NCBI GenBank assembly: GCA_030762935.1
Contig: CM060900.1
Coordinates: forward strand, 369,535,132 to 369,599,131
DNA length: 64,000 bases
Origin: Hymenopus coronatus
Lineage: Eukaryota; Arthropoda; Insecta; Mantodea; Hymenopodidae
Direction of reading: 5' to 3'
Every line of letters begins with the position of its first letter. Within the stretch, counting starts at the first letter, position 1. The translations under genes and the position numbers were made by a program. The notes beneath the pieces were generated by a model that was given only the letters and a program-made list of their open reading frames with translations, made no database searches and was not told where the DNA came from. This document shows, one piece after another, positions 1 through 11,019 of this stretch.

Positions 1-1095
1 AAACTGGACTTACATATATCTCCAAAAAATGCATACTAAATATGCATGACCGAGGGACTTTCCTGATACAACTCCACATGAAACAACTGTTCTAATTGGT
101 CTTCTATACATGGCAGGCTTGAAAAAACGCTGCTCATATCAACATTCAAGAACTTTGGGCTGATGGTTGCACATCTCCAGAATGTTTTTGTGCCATGATG
201 TCAAGTCTCGGGTTCTCAATATTTCTTGGGGTTCTACACTTCAGCGATATGAACAATATAGCTAATAGAAAGAAAATCAATAATCTGTCCCCCATGAGAA
301 GAATATTTTAGGAATTTGTCATCAGATGCATGAATAATTATTAATTAGGAGAAAACAATCACACTTGATGAGATACGACCTGCTTTCTGAGGAAGATGTA
401 AATTCCGGCAGTACATTCCATCAAAACCATCAAAATATGGAATTAAAATTTTTGTATTGGTAGATTCTGAAACATTTTATATTTCAAATCTATAAATCTA
501 ACCAGGGTATCAACCTGAAGGTCTATACCATACTGATAATAAAGCATCTAGTCTTGCAAATAGAGTAGCAATACCCATTTCAAAAAGCAGAAGCAGCATT
601 ACCATGGATAATTATTTTACATCTGTTCTGCTAGCTTTGGAGTTGCTACAGAAGAAACTACTGGATAATTATTTTACATCTGTTCTGCTAGCTTTGGAGT
701 TGCTAAAGAAGAAACTACTGTGGTTGGAACACTAAACATGAACAAAAAAGAAATTCCACCCATTTTTGTAAATACTAAGGAGAGGTAGCTTGTAATAGTA
801 TGTTTGGTTTCCTCAAAACAGGGTTTCTAGTGTCATATGTGCCTAAAAAGAAAAAAAAAAAAAAAAAAAAAAAGTTGTTTTTTTCAGTTCAACATTCTGG
901 TGACAAACCTGATGAGGAAATCGGCAACCACAATATAACCGCACATAATTACCTGCTATAACAAAAGGTGGAGTCGATATTGTCGACGAACTGATATCTC
1001 AATATTCAGGATCTAGAATTTAGCTGCAGGTGGCCAGTGACAATATTGTTTAGCCGTTGAACATTAGTGCAATAAACCCACAGATAATTTATTAC
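1..1095 (+). pseudogene. piggyBac-type transposase relic (copy 1)
   Basis: Decaying piggyBac DDE transposase, read across several frames. About 90-330 matches the family's N-terminal core, including an 'ELWADG' block and an 'LSPMRRIF' block. About 370-480 gives a DE pair followed by RCKFRQYIPSKPSKYGIKIF, a hallmark of PGBD-like proteins around the first catalytic Asp. About 600-720 gives MDNYFTSVLLALELL with the second Asp. About 830-1000 gives VSYVPKKKK and KGGVDIVDELISQYS with the third Asp. All three catalytic acidic positions are still visible, but stops (for example a TGA just before RCKFR) and frameshifts kill the frame. The left part may continue outside the window. The A-tract at 849-873 has grown inside the KKKK codons. 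Family assignment is firm; the subfamily is not resolved. Confidence 0.85.
605..718 (+). repeat. 57-bp tandem duplication inside piggyBac relic
   Basis: Positions 605-661 and 662-718 are nearly identical direct copies, differing at about one base. The unit is 57 bp, or 19 codons, so the duplication preserves frame and doubles the DNYFTSVLLALELL block holding the second catalytic Asp. Confidence 0.9.
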
Positions 1096-1838
1096 ACTTA
1101 TACATAGAAAAAATTAGACTGTCAAATATTTTTTTAAACATTTGGCTCTGTAACTTGTAAAACCCCATAAGAAAATATGTCTGTCTATTTCAAATTTGTC
1201 AGACAACTTGCAAGTCTCAATGAAGAAAATTGTTGCTAATGAAAAGGAGTATGCAGAAACTACAACTACTGTGACAACTCCTGGTATATGTTCACTGTAC
1301 CCTCGGTGAAAGAAGAACAGAAAAACCAAGAAAAGCTTTTGTAAATTTAACAAATATTTGTGTAATAAACATGCAAGAATTACCTGTGTTAAGTGCCTTG
1401 AACTGACAGTGTTAACACCACCATCAGCATCATTTGTCTTTAGGACTATATTGAATTTGTGCTGTTATGCTGAATGAATTTGTGCTATCTTTAGCACGAA
1501 ATGTATATATGTATAGTACCACGTATAACAGAACCTAAACTCATAATTTTTTTCAATGAAGACACTGAATTTTAATATCTTTCAAATACCTACATATGCT
1601 ACATTTAGTCAATTGTGAGTTAATATTCTTTACTTGTTTTGAAGACAAATATTTTTTGATTCCTTCAAAAAAAGTCATTTGAAGTAGATCTAAAAAAAAT
1701 TATAGTTTGCGTGTTACTAAATTGTGTCACTGACATAACGTTATCTCTTGCATTTATTAACACGAGTAAAATGCTTGCAGTGTGACAAACTGTGTCACAA
1801 CAATGATAGTGACAAATGATGGATTATTACCTAATTTT
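1096..1838. other. AT-rich intronic sequence, nothing recognised
   Basis: I see no coding similarity, tRNA-like box pair or terminal repeat here. It lies downstream (minus sense) of the last visible CAPS exon and is presumably intron. Confidence 0.5.
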
Positions 1839-1974
1839 TACTTTCTTCATACGCACTATGTACATAGTGTATAGAGAAAGTATTGCACTCCAACAAAAAT
1901 TCGATACCAAGATTTCACCAGAAATATATGTTTTAGGGTAGCCAATATCAAAAAAAAAGCATTTTCACAAAAGG

Positions 1975-2011
<37 letters not shown>

Positions 2012-2200
2012 GTGTGTCTGTGAACACGATAACTCAAAAACGAAAAGTCGATAAAATACCAAACTTGGTATTTAAGTTGAGTATCTTCCAGGGATGCGAC
2101 ACGAAGATTTTGAGAAAAATCCCCCCACCCCCAACTACCCTTTACATGGTACTTTTTTCGAAAATTTTGATTTTCTCGAAAATGGCTCTTAACGATTCTG
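1839..2200. repeat. GT-microsatellite with conserved-looking flanks
   Basis: A (GT)n tract at 1979-2009 is followed by CCGTGTGTCTGTGAACACGA and a run containing 'aactcaaaaacg'. The flank from about 1840 to 2200, with its CCCCCACCCCC patch, looks like the body of a dispersed repeat rather than a random microsatellite. I recall similar GT-plus-'gaacacgataactc' modules in arthropod genomes, but cannot name a family. No credible protein is encoded: short frames through the repeat only give alternating Val/Cys or Thr/His. Confidence 0.5.
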
Positions 2201-3007
2201 ATTAAAATTTCGGATATTAAACATATTTACCTGACAAATGAAATGTATATCTTGAATTTTCTAGGAATAGCCTCTGAAGAGTGGTTTATTCTGGATGAAT
2301 TTTACTAAATTTTGAATGACTGCTAAACCGTAAGAGATGAACAAAAACTTACTACACAAAAAATGTAGAGCACTTTAAAACACACAACTTGTGTTATATA
2401 CATTTTTTTCCTGGTGTTCGTCGTTTTTGTGACATTCCTTATTTTTGGTTTCTGCTGTGAAAAACATATACTTTTCTCATACAGGAACTTGTCAACTCCT
2501 ATCCATATAAACAAAGGAACTTCATTGACATAGCAACCAGCTTTTGACTATCACTTTAACCTACAGTTGTCCCTTATTTTGCTTCTACTTACAAGGAAGC
2601 GAGTAATAAGACTATTTCTGCTAATTTTTTCTGATTAGCATAAAGTAAATAGAAGTATAAGCTTTTTAAGAATTATTTGTTGCAGGGATATGGAGAAAAT
2701 CATGTGAATGTTACACATCAGATTTTTTCTGTTGTTTGAATATTGATTAATTAAAATTTTAAAGTTAGGCAGGCAAATGGACAGAAGAATGGAAGTATAA
2801 ATGGATAAACAAATGGGAGGAAGATATGCATGTAATTTTACCAATCTCATATTTTGTAGATAATGTCACAGATTTCTCAAACCTAGTAAGCTATTAGTTT
2901 ATTTTATATATTTTCATCAGATATAAAAATCTTTAACTTGTAAGAAAGTGCCTATCCACTGATATACCTTCTATGTTTTAAACTGGTGTATTTTGAGAAC
3001 TTCTTAC
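2201..3007. other. Intron downstream of CAPS exon d
   Basis: AT-rich DNA with no recognisable feature. On the minus strand it begins with the GTAAGA donor of the CAPS exon ending at 3008. Confidence 0.6.
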
Positions 3008-3196
3008 CTCCTTGAATTTTAGAGATTGTTGAATTCTTTCCAGCTGGTGTTACAGGAGGTGTAGGCTTGTGTGACTGCCCAGTAGCTCTGTACATGGCCA
3101 TAACCCAAAAATGACATTCATTTTCATCATCGCTTGCATAAAGAATACTGTCACCTTCCTTTACAGCATTGAAAAAGAAACGATCACCTTCCAAAT
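3008..3196 (-). CDS. Cadps: CAPS/CADPS exon d: C-terminal half of PH domain
   Basis: CAPS primes dense-core vesicles for Ca2+-triggered exocytosis; its PH domain binds PI(4,5)P2 at the plasma membrane. This 189-bp exon begins on the minus strand after a TAG acceptor (3197-3199 side) in phase 1 and ends GGAG|GTAAGA, again phase 1. The previous exon leaves one base (G), which with AT makes Asp. The peptide then runs [15 protein letters not shown], followed by [20 protein letters not shown] and QSHKPTPPV, ending SKIQG. The last PH strand and C-terminal helix with its conserved Trp are therefore present. The motifs NAVKEGD, ASDDE and [14 protein letters not shown] are distinctive of the family. 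The next exon should begin by completing Asp or Gly and is not in the remaining 3 kb. I am very sure of the family and exon limits. Confidence 0.95.
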
Positions 3197-3437
3197 CTAC
3201 CACAGAAAGGAGTGATCTCAGCTAAACTGGCATTAAATATGATGATGGATATTAGTAACAACAGCAATGATGATGATGACGACGATGATTTTGTTAACAA
3301 ATACTTCTCAAAGGTATTTTAATCTATGCAGAAAATCATTAACACATATTCACATTCTTTGCTATGCACAGATATTTGTAACATTATTGCCACTGAATTC
3401 ACACACACCCCACCCCACACCACACCAAAAACATATA

Positions 3438-3464
3438 ACACACACACACACACACACACACACA
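3438..3464. repeat. (CA)n microsatellite
   Basis: Uninterrupted CA dinucleotide run of about 13 units in intron DNA, preceded by irregular CA-rich sequence from about 3400. Confidence 0.9.
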
Positions 3465-3714
3465 AAGATGCAACTTGGCAACTTGCAGCGATATATCTGC
3501 CTGGAGATAAAACATACAAATCATTCCACATCAAATTGCAAAATATTCTGGTCTCCATTCTTCAAACCTATTGTACATTTTTTTATGCTTTTTATAGGTA
3601 AATTAAAGACATCCTTGTATTTCTATTTTGCCCTAACTTCATTACTTGGAATTTTTATGAGATCAAAATTAAAGAAATAAGAAACATTGAAATTGAATTT
3701 TATTTATGGATGTT

Positions 3715-3990
3715 CTTTAACTGCTGCAGTACTGAGTGTCCTATTCTATATTGGTCATGAGAGACTGCTGAATTTTGTTCAGAGGCCCCTTTATCAGCTT
3801 TGAGTTTTTTACATGCTGTAAATCTACGACATAGACCACCAGCTTTATTTCCCTTCTGAAGGAAGCCATGCTACGGATTTTCACACCTGAAGAAATTCAA
3901 TACTCTCCGCTGGGTTTGAACCTGCAACCTTGGGAACCAGTGGCTAGCATGTTAACCCTTAGACCAACAAGGAGGACATGGAAATTGCAT
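3715..3990 (-). mobile_element. tRNA-derived SINE, family C, copy 1
   Basis: On the minus strand, about 3983-3913 gives a tRNA-like head: an A-box-like 'ttggtctaagggttaacatg' and a B box 'ggttcaaaccc'. The body continues to about 3720 with 'cttccttcagaagggaaataaag' and 'ggcctctgaacaaaattcag'. The same head and body recur at 43345-43605 in the same orientation, which shows this is a dispersed repeat. No functional tRNA fold is implied. Ends are approximate and I found no clear target duplication. Confidence 0.75.
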
Positions 3991-4256
3991 CCACTCTGAT
4001 GTATGCAGCATATTAATTGTTGTATGAAGTTGAGACAAATGTTATTTTTGTTTTGTTTAAAGATCTATTCACTATGTCCTAGTATACAACTTTTTGTAAA
4101 TTTTTTATTAATCTAACTATAGTTTTGAAATATCAGTATAATCTATATTTAATTCTCTTTATGGGTGAGGAACTAAAGTTTGGAAGACTAATAAATGAAC
4201 AGAAAAAAATATCTAAAAAATGTTAAAATAAGAACTGAAGCTTTCCTGGCGACGTG

Positions 4257-5114
4257 TTAATTCAAAATCTTCTCAGGCTTCTAGCCAGGTAAAAACTTGG
4301 CTTGACACCAACGTTTTGAAGAAGTGCATCTTCCTCGTCTTCAGGGTGAACTGATGGTTTGAGCTTGCGGAGACTGGTATTTATAAGAGCTGGGATGAAG
4401 CTAACATCTGATTGGTTCGCGTGATATTATGGCCTGGTATTTAAGATGACTGAGACATGGGCACGGACTTCGTAGAAAACTATTTATAGCAGTTATTCGG
4501 CTAATGTTTTGTGTTTGAGCACGCACCTGCTAGAAAATAAGTCTTGGAAGACTGCAGGTAGCGGATTAGGTATTAAGGCTCTTTAATATTGGTGTCCATG
4601 CTGAACTTAATTGTAGGCCAGAATCGCGATTTAGATTATTAGTTTCAGATGAGATGGCTAAAGCTTCTTTTTTTTTTTTTTTTTTTCTGGGAGAGGAGAG
4701 TAAAAGAAGCTTTAGCCATCTCATCTGAAACTAATAATCTAAATCGCGATTCTGGCCTACAATTAAGTTCAGCATGGACACCAATGTTAAAGAGCCTTAA
4801 TACCTAATCCACTACCTGCAGTCTTCCAAGACTTATTTTCTAGCAGGTGCGTGCTCAAACACAAAACATTAGCCGAATAACTGCTATAAATAGTTTTCTA
4901 GAAGTCCGTGCCCATGTCTCAGTCATCTTAAATACCAGGCCATAATATCACGCGAACCAATCAGATGTTAGCTTCATCCAGCTCCTATAAATACCAGTCT
5001 CCGCAAGCTCAAACCATCAGTTCACCCTGAAGACGAGGAAGATGCACTTCTTCGAAACGTTGGTGTCAAGCCAAGTTTTTACCTGGCTAGAAGCCCGAGA
5101 AGATTTTGAATTAA
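4257..5114. repeat. 858-bp palindrome: two inverted ~415-bp arms with TTAA ends
   Basis: The left arm (4257-4673) and right arm (4702-5114) are reverse complements with only a handful of mismatches, separated by a 28-bp spacer containing a T-tract. Both outer ends are TTAA followed or preceded by TTCAAAATCTTCTC. Each arm holds TATA-like runs ('tataaatag', 'ctataaatacc') and, near the outer end, 'ctgaagacgaggaag...cttcttcgaaacgttggtgtc' (5027-5067), a stem-loop followed by CGAAACGTTGG. That module resembles the terminal repeats of Penelope-like retroelements as I remember them. No coding frame is present. It could be a foldback DNA element or an inverted pair of retroelement ends. I cannot decide between these. 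Confidence 0.9.
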
Positions 5115-6479
5115 ATGTTAAAAGCTTAAATCAATGCTGACACATTGTACTTCTCTTTAAAGATATTAATGGAGACAGTTAACATAACACTACCATGAAA
5201 GATGCATTCCCTGTAAGATGCATTGTATGCTATTTCTGATATTCTATTACTTGATAAAATTTTATCATGTCTCTTTATTTACACCACCTTTGAGAAAGAA
5301 GGTATAACATTTATAGCATTCAGTTTGCTACCATTTTTCCAATTATCCAGAATATAGCAATAAGCCTCAAACTAGTAATGAATGACAACACTGCTGTAGC
5401 TGTATGTGAGAAGAATTTTGTTTTTGGTTTTGTGTAGTTATTGTTTAGACCAATTAAAATGAATGACTGTACCAACCAGTACTCAAACACCTCTAATGCA
5501 TGTAACCATGGCCATAATTACAAGAAAGATACTTCAACAAGGCTAAACAACTGAATATAAAACACACCCAGGTGAAATACAATCTTAAATCTTGTGCCAA
5601 TGTAGTAAAAATGTCATTATTACCAGATATTGAACCCAGCGCTGTGAAGGTCAACAGTAGTGATACAATACCCAGTTACTCTAGTGATCAGAATTTACTT
5701 GAAGGACTTCTTAGCCAACTAAGAAACTGAACATTCAGTATTCTCAGAGATAAGACTTAGAAATGCTTAAAAAAGTTTGGGATCAATGGCCAAAATGCCA
5801 ATTAAGAAGAAAAAACTCTCATAGAAAAAGTAGATGTTCTCATCAGAAATATTTAAAGATAAAGAAGAACCTTGAAGTAAATATTTTTAGTATTAAGAAG
5901 ATGAGGCAAATGCATCCATTAGGGAGCAGAATAATGCAGTATAATTGATAAACAACAGGAGTATTTCTGGAATACTGATGACAGGAATATTAAAACTCAA
6001 ATATTTTTGAGGATTAGCTATACAGAAGAATTAGGGAATAATTCAAAGCACCAACCCATAATTTGTATTGCAAAGATCCTAGCTTCAGAAAGGTAAATCT
6101 CTAAACTATAAAATAATCTAGAAAAAAGTTTAGATGCAGCTACAATGTGCAGAAAGCACTTCATTATTATATAAATGCTGAAATAAGTTGCATCGTGGTC
6201 AGAAGACATGGAGCAGCTTTATAACTTTCATTTTTGTAAAAGAACATGAACATAATACAAACCAAAAGGGATTGTTGCTATCAAGACATTTAGATCCTTT
6301 AAGGATAAACATTGAAATACAAAAGTTAGTTTGTGAACATATTTTATAAAATGAGACAAAAGAATTGTACCTCCTGAAGTCAGCAAATATGTTTGGTTTG
6401 TGTGTGAGCTCATCATGAAAACTTAAAAGTTGCTAATTGATGGCACAAGCATTGTGAAGCTATAAAACAATCTAACGAG
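5115..6479. other. Intronic sequence, nothing firm
   Basis: No protein similarity. A stretch near 5630-5690 reads, on the minus strand, like a weak B box ('ctgggttcaatatc') and may be an old SINE fragment, but I see no convincing partner copy. Confidence 0.4.
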
Positions 6480-7039
6480 TAAGTCAAAAAACTACGAACC
6501 AGCTGCACAGTGTTTTACCTGTCCGTGTCCACAGTGCTCGTTGCCATATACTGCTATCTTAGAAAGACACGGATAAAACCATACAACATATTTAAAACTA
6601 CTTTTAAAGAATTTACTTACCAAAATTATGAATGGAGATGCTGAACCTCGCCACTAACATTGTCCATACATTTTAGGCTCCTCTTTAGGAGACTATTCAT
6701 CACTCTCAGTAGTTCACCTTGAGAAAGGTTGGCAATTTCCTGATATTTTGTTTTAATTCTTCCTGGGTGTGTGCATTTGTCTTGTACACTTTATGTTTTA
6801 AGTTACCTCAGAGATAGAAATTGCAGGGGGTTAAGTTGGGGGACCAAGGGAGCCACAAATCTCTACTAATAATTCTGTCCTGAAACACACTTTCAACTGT
6901 TCTTATCAAAAGTTAGGCCTTTTGAGCTGTTGCAGAATCTTGTTGAAAAAAGGCAAAATCACACTCCCTGTCTGTTAATTCTGTAACAAAAGGGGGCAAA
7001 ATTGTATTTTAGTATGTACAGAAGTCCGCTGTTGGAGGG

Positions 7040-7087
<48 letters not shown>

Positions 7088-7640
7088 AAAAAATTGCCTC
7101 TTTCTCCGCTAATGGCACACCATAAACCATGAAGGGGTACTCCATGAACAATCAGGTCATTTAGGTTTATCAGAGCTCCAGTAACAATTATTTTGTGTGT
7201 ACATGTATCCATGAAGGTAGAACCCAGCCTCATGTATGAAAAATATAAAATGTGGGTCTGTTTTGCCATTGTATACACTACTTAGAGTCTACTCACAAAA
7301 TGGGCACCAAATTTTAGAATCACTTGGTGAAAGAGCGTGCCACAGTTATTTTATATAGTTTTAACTTTAGTAGTTTAGTACCTCTTTGCACAGAGCCATA
7401 AGAAATATTGTTAAAGACACCTAAGCAATTTTTGGGGGGAATTCTCCAAATAATAATCGATGTCATCTAACGTTTCTTCAGTAAAACCCATACACCATCT
7501 TTTAATTTTCTTACCCAGAATACTTCCTGTAGCCTGAAATTTACAGTAAAGTTCATGGATTTTTGTATGGCCTGCAACTTATACATTTGGAAATCTTTCT
7601 GCAGATTGACCTTTCAGTTAGTGAGCTGACTAAGTTAACA
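6480..7640 (-). pseudogene. IS630/Tc1-type (DDE_3) transposase relic, copy 1
   Basis: Minus-strand fragments line up in order with an insect DDE_3 transposase. About 7560-7450 gives KIHELYCKFQATGS and then FTEETLDDIDYYLENSPQKL (helix-turn-helix region). About 7140-7090 gives VPLHGLWCAISGERGNFF, the block before the second catalytic region. About 6890-6780 gives SRDLWLPWSPNLTPCNFYLW and then HKVYKTNAHTQEELKQNI. In the PWSPNLTP block the expected Asp is Asn. About 6720-6660 continues with the C-terminal region. A homopolymer A-tract at 7040-7093 interrupts the Phe-Phe codons, and several stops are present. A related relic lies at 49599-51038. Element ends were not found. Confidence 0.75.
7040..7093. 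repeat. Poly(A) tract inside transposase relic
   Basis: About 46 consecutive A followed by T and seven more A. On the minus strand it is a T-run that falls where the transposase encodes consecutive Phe. It may be an expansion of those codons, or an inserted poly(A) tail with nothing recognisable attached. Length in the assembly may be unreliable. Confidence 0.8.
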
Positions 7641-8984
7641 TATATGGTTTATAAATAAATACACACTGTGCAGCAGAAAACAAATTATGAAACAGACTTT
7701 GTGTCTAAGTAAAGAAAAAACAATAAATTACTCTAATAACTGTACTACACCAAATCACTGTCAACTCAAAACTGCACTTCCAGAGCAGAGCAAAATTGTG
7801 CCAGAAGCAGGATCTTGTTTACAGCAGCAGTGCTGATTCATGTGTCCAAAATCCCAGTGTAAAAATATTGTGCGGCTACCCAAAGAAAAGTTAAAGAGAT
7901 CTCCCTTCACAAATGATGTGTAATTATTGTTATTTCACAATGTATTCAAATCACAGATAACAGCAAATTCAATCCAATACTTTACAATGGAATAACAGAT
8001 TTAGTCAGTTACAAACAATGCATAACTATTAACAGAACAAACTTTGAAATTCTTCAGTCTTATATAGATGAATTTATCAAGAGAGAAGTTCTAGCTCCTA
8101 AACTATTTATTATTCAGCAGCAAGCTGATTTTCTGATAGAGAAGCAAAAAGCTTATAAGACAGAAAATAACTTGTAATTTGTGATCTTTTAGAAAAATAT
8201 GCCTGTGTGATTTAGTACAGTATGTCAATTAAAATGAACATCACGCCTCATGTAATCCATTTATAATTAATTACAAAGAGAATAACCAAAAGCAACATAA
8301 AAGATTAGCAGGAATTTCAGAATGTCTTAAACATAACACAAATGCCTTTCACCATTTCCAAGAACAATAAAAATATTTTTTGAAAACAGAAACAGAAAAT
8401 GTGCAAAAAGCTGTGCATTTTTCTGACGTGACAAGTTTTCACTATAAAATCAAAAACATGTTGCTAATTTGTATTTTATGATGAGAATTGTGGTATAGTA
8501 CTTTATTGGAACTTTCCACAAAAAGAGCCCTTGCAATAGAAATTATAGGCAGGAATATTTAAAAGCCTTCAACATAAGCAGAATTCCAGGATGACATACA
8601 AGGATTTGTTTCTAAGGGCAAAAAACAATATCTGTAAATTGAATTTTTCTTTGCGACAGCAGAAGACTATGAAAATGAATCTGACCTACTAAAATCTCTA
8701 TATGAGAAAATAAAATCAATAAGTGGGACAACAACATAAGATACTTTCATACCAGTATGGAAGTCTGAAGCAGTAGTTAAAGAATATTCTTTTTTCAACA
8801 AAAGTAAATAAATCACTCAATAGCCTGTAAGTACTAGCTCACCTGTGTTACAAACTGCATTTAAGAGAATTTTGTTTCAAATAAAGGCATGCATAATATA
8901 GTAACACAAAGTTTGTTCCTATGTAGATACTTAATGCATAAGCTGACATCATTTACTGCTTAATACATAAATTGGCAACATAAG
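7641..8984. other. AT-rich intron, nothing recognised
   Basis: No similarity, tRNA-like boxes or terminal repeats that I can support. Confidence 0.5.
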
Positions 8985-9068
8985 CAACCTTATATTCGTA
9001 CAGTGCCAGAAGGTGCCTTCAGTAACACAGCAGCCTACAATCCAGCACAAAATCCAGCAACAAGCTGG
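8985..9068 (+). other. Exon-like 84-bp open block with consensus donor
   Basis: The block follows an AG (8983-8984) and ends ...AGCTGG|GTAAGC at 9068. It is exactly 28 codons, so a phase-0 symmetric exon, and is richer in G+C than its surroundings. The peptide is rich in Pro, Ala, Asn and Thr and includes RTVPEGAFSNTAAYNPAQNP. The polypyrimidine tract before the AG is weak. It is on the strand opposite to CAPS, so if real it belongs to a nested or overlapping gene. I do not recognise the peptide. It may equally be a scrap of a repeat. Confidence 0.25.
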
Positions 9069-10480
9069 GTAAGCTATTGTTTTTAATCACATTTATTTGT
9101 GTCTCATCCTGAAATTTGGCACTGCATAGTTTAAAGCTAAGGAATTCTGAAATCTCTTAAAGTTAAAAAAATGAACATCAAATGCATAAAAATGGAATTT
9201 TAAGAACACTTTATTAAAAAAAAAGAAGTTTAATGTGTGTTATATTTAATAAGGTATAAAAGCCCATGTTTTATAACCCTGTAATACTGCTGAAAATTAA
9301 TTACTTCAAATAATTACCATGGAGATAAATCCATTTGTATACAATGGTGCAGTGCAAACACACTTTTTTATATTGCGTAACTGTGGAAGTAAACACATTT
9401 TTAATCATAAAAACATTTATATATGAGTAAAACTTTCAAATATGCAATATAATAAAAAGGTGAAATAAAAATGACACATTTGATGGTTAAACCTAGTTTG
9501 AATTTGTCTGGTTTGATATGTAATGACTCATTATGTACTCAAAGAATATTAACATTTAAAATAAAAAGCTATCATTAGGGGTTGAAATCCTAGGAAACTG
9601 TGTTGTAACTGAAGGAGGAAGGCATGAACTAAATAACTTTTTCTAATGAAAATCATCTTGATAAAGTGTGGTGACAGTCGGCTTACAAGCAGCTTAGGTG
9701 GTAGTTTTATTTTTTCATAAAGACAGAATGATATATAAATAGAATTTGAATGGATTTTGCAAGCAGAATTTTCTGTAAAAGGGTTAGAAAGTGCAAGATA
9801 TTTCTATTAATGCACACCAGTATTATGATAGCAAATTCTCACAAACAATTTCCTTTAAATACCTGCACATTTAGGAATGAAAATATAAGCTTACCCATTC
9901 CAACCATAAGATTGGCTGCATATAGAAAACATACATTTTAGTTTAGGTAATTTTTCTTTTCTCAGAAGATACTTAGAAATAATACAAAATTACAACATTA
10001 TTTGGCTCAATCAAGTAATGCTTAAAGTTACTCAAAAATGAGAGAAAATATTGAGGACAATGAAACTCAATGGTTTTAGGAAAGGAAAAAGAGAAGAAAG
10101 CAACAGAATATTGATGACGCATGGAAAGCTGTAACATATATGACCATTCATTCCATTTCAGCTAGGAAAGCTAATGCAATGGGAAACAAAGCAATATAAT
10201 TTCAGGAACAATTCATCTGAGCTGAAATGGTTAGTAACTAATCTTAAAGGCATAAATAGCTTAATCTAGTTTGAACCAATCCTTTCTTAAAATAAAAATT
10301 ACAATTACATTTAATCACAAGATGTTATACTGTGCAAATATTTTGTGACAGTGTGAAGTACAGTGCTGAAATTATATGTAATATGTTCAAATTAAACAAT
10401 TCACAGCTTACTTGGTTATATTATGTGAAACTTGGAAACAACACCCAAAACAAGAGTTATTAGGTCAACTATAATAGTAT
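9069..10480. other. AT-rich intron, nothing recognised
   Basis: No supported feature. The last four bases, GTAT (10477-10480), form the left target-site duplication of the gypsy element that follows. Confidence 0.5.
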
Positions 10481-11000
10481 TGTAACACAACTGCTTATTA
10501 TTACCCATACAACAACTCTTCATTTCTTCCAACCATTACAATAACAAATATATTTTCAAGTTAGCATCTTTATTCAATGCTATTGCAGCAATTCTGTTAT
10601 ACAGTTTTCTTTCAATACTCGCACTAGCTGCACCTAGGGCCACATGTTCTAAACTTCCAATTGAAAGTACTCAACTGCTGCATTCTGTGCATTTCCAATT
10701 GAATATTCAAGGCTTGTTCTCTCCTTTTTATTCCTGTCAATCATAGAAAGAACCTTCCAGGAATAGTGCTTATTGTCATAAGTGCAAAGCACTGCAGGAG
10801 TCACAAACTTACAAAAAGGTGTAACAGTCAAAGCTTCAATATGAAGTTCTCACTGATGGCACACATGTTCACTGGCACAGGTGTAACAATATATGAAATA
10901 AGCAAAGGAAGCCAATTGTTGAATGGCAACCATCATCTATGACTTTTGAAGCAAGCCCCTGCCACATGTGTGGTGAATATGGCCGCAAGGCATAGTGACA
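10481..11000 (-). repeat. 3' LTR of gypsy element
   Basis: 520 bp, plus-strand ends TGTAACACAA...CATAGTGACA. Collinear with 15373-15899: shared blocks include 'tgttctctcctttttattcctgtcaatcat' versus 'tgttctcttttttatacctgtcaatcat' and 'gaagccaattgttgaatgg'. Next to it at 11001-11020 the minus strand reads GAGGAGGGACCAG, a plausible polypurine tract. Confidence 0.88.
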
Positions 11001-11019
11001 CTGGTCCCTCCTCAAAGCT

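Noticed and set aside
1856..2205. Open frames through the GT repeat on both strands
   Set aside because: Alternating Val/Cys or Thr/His from a dinucleotide repeat; no conserved block on either side.
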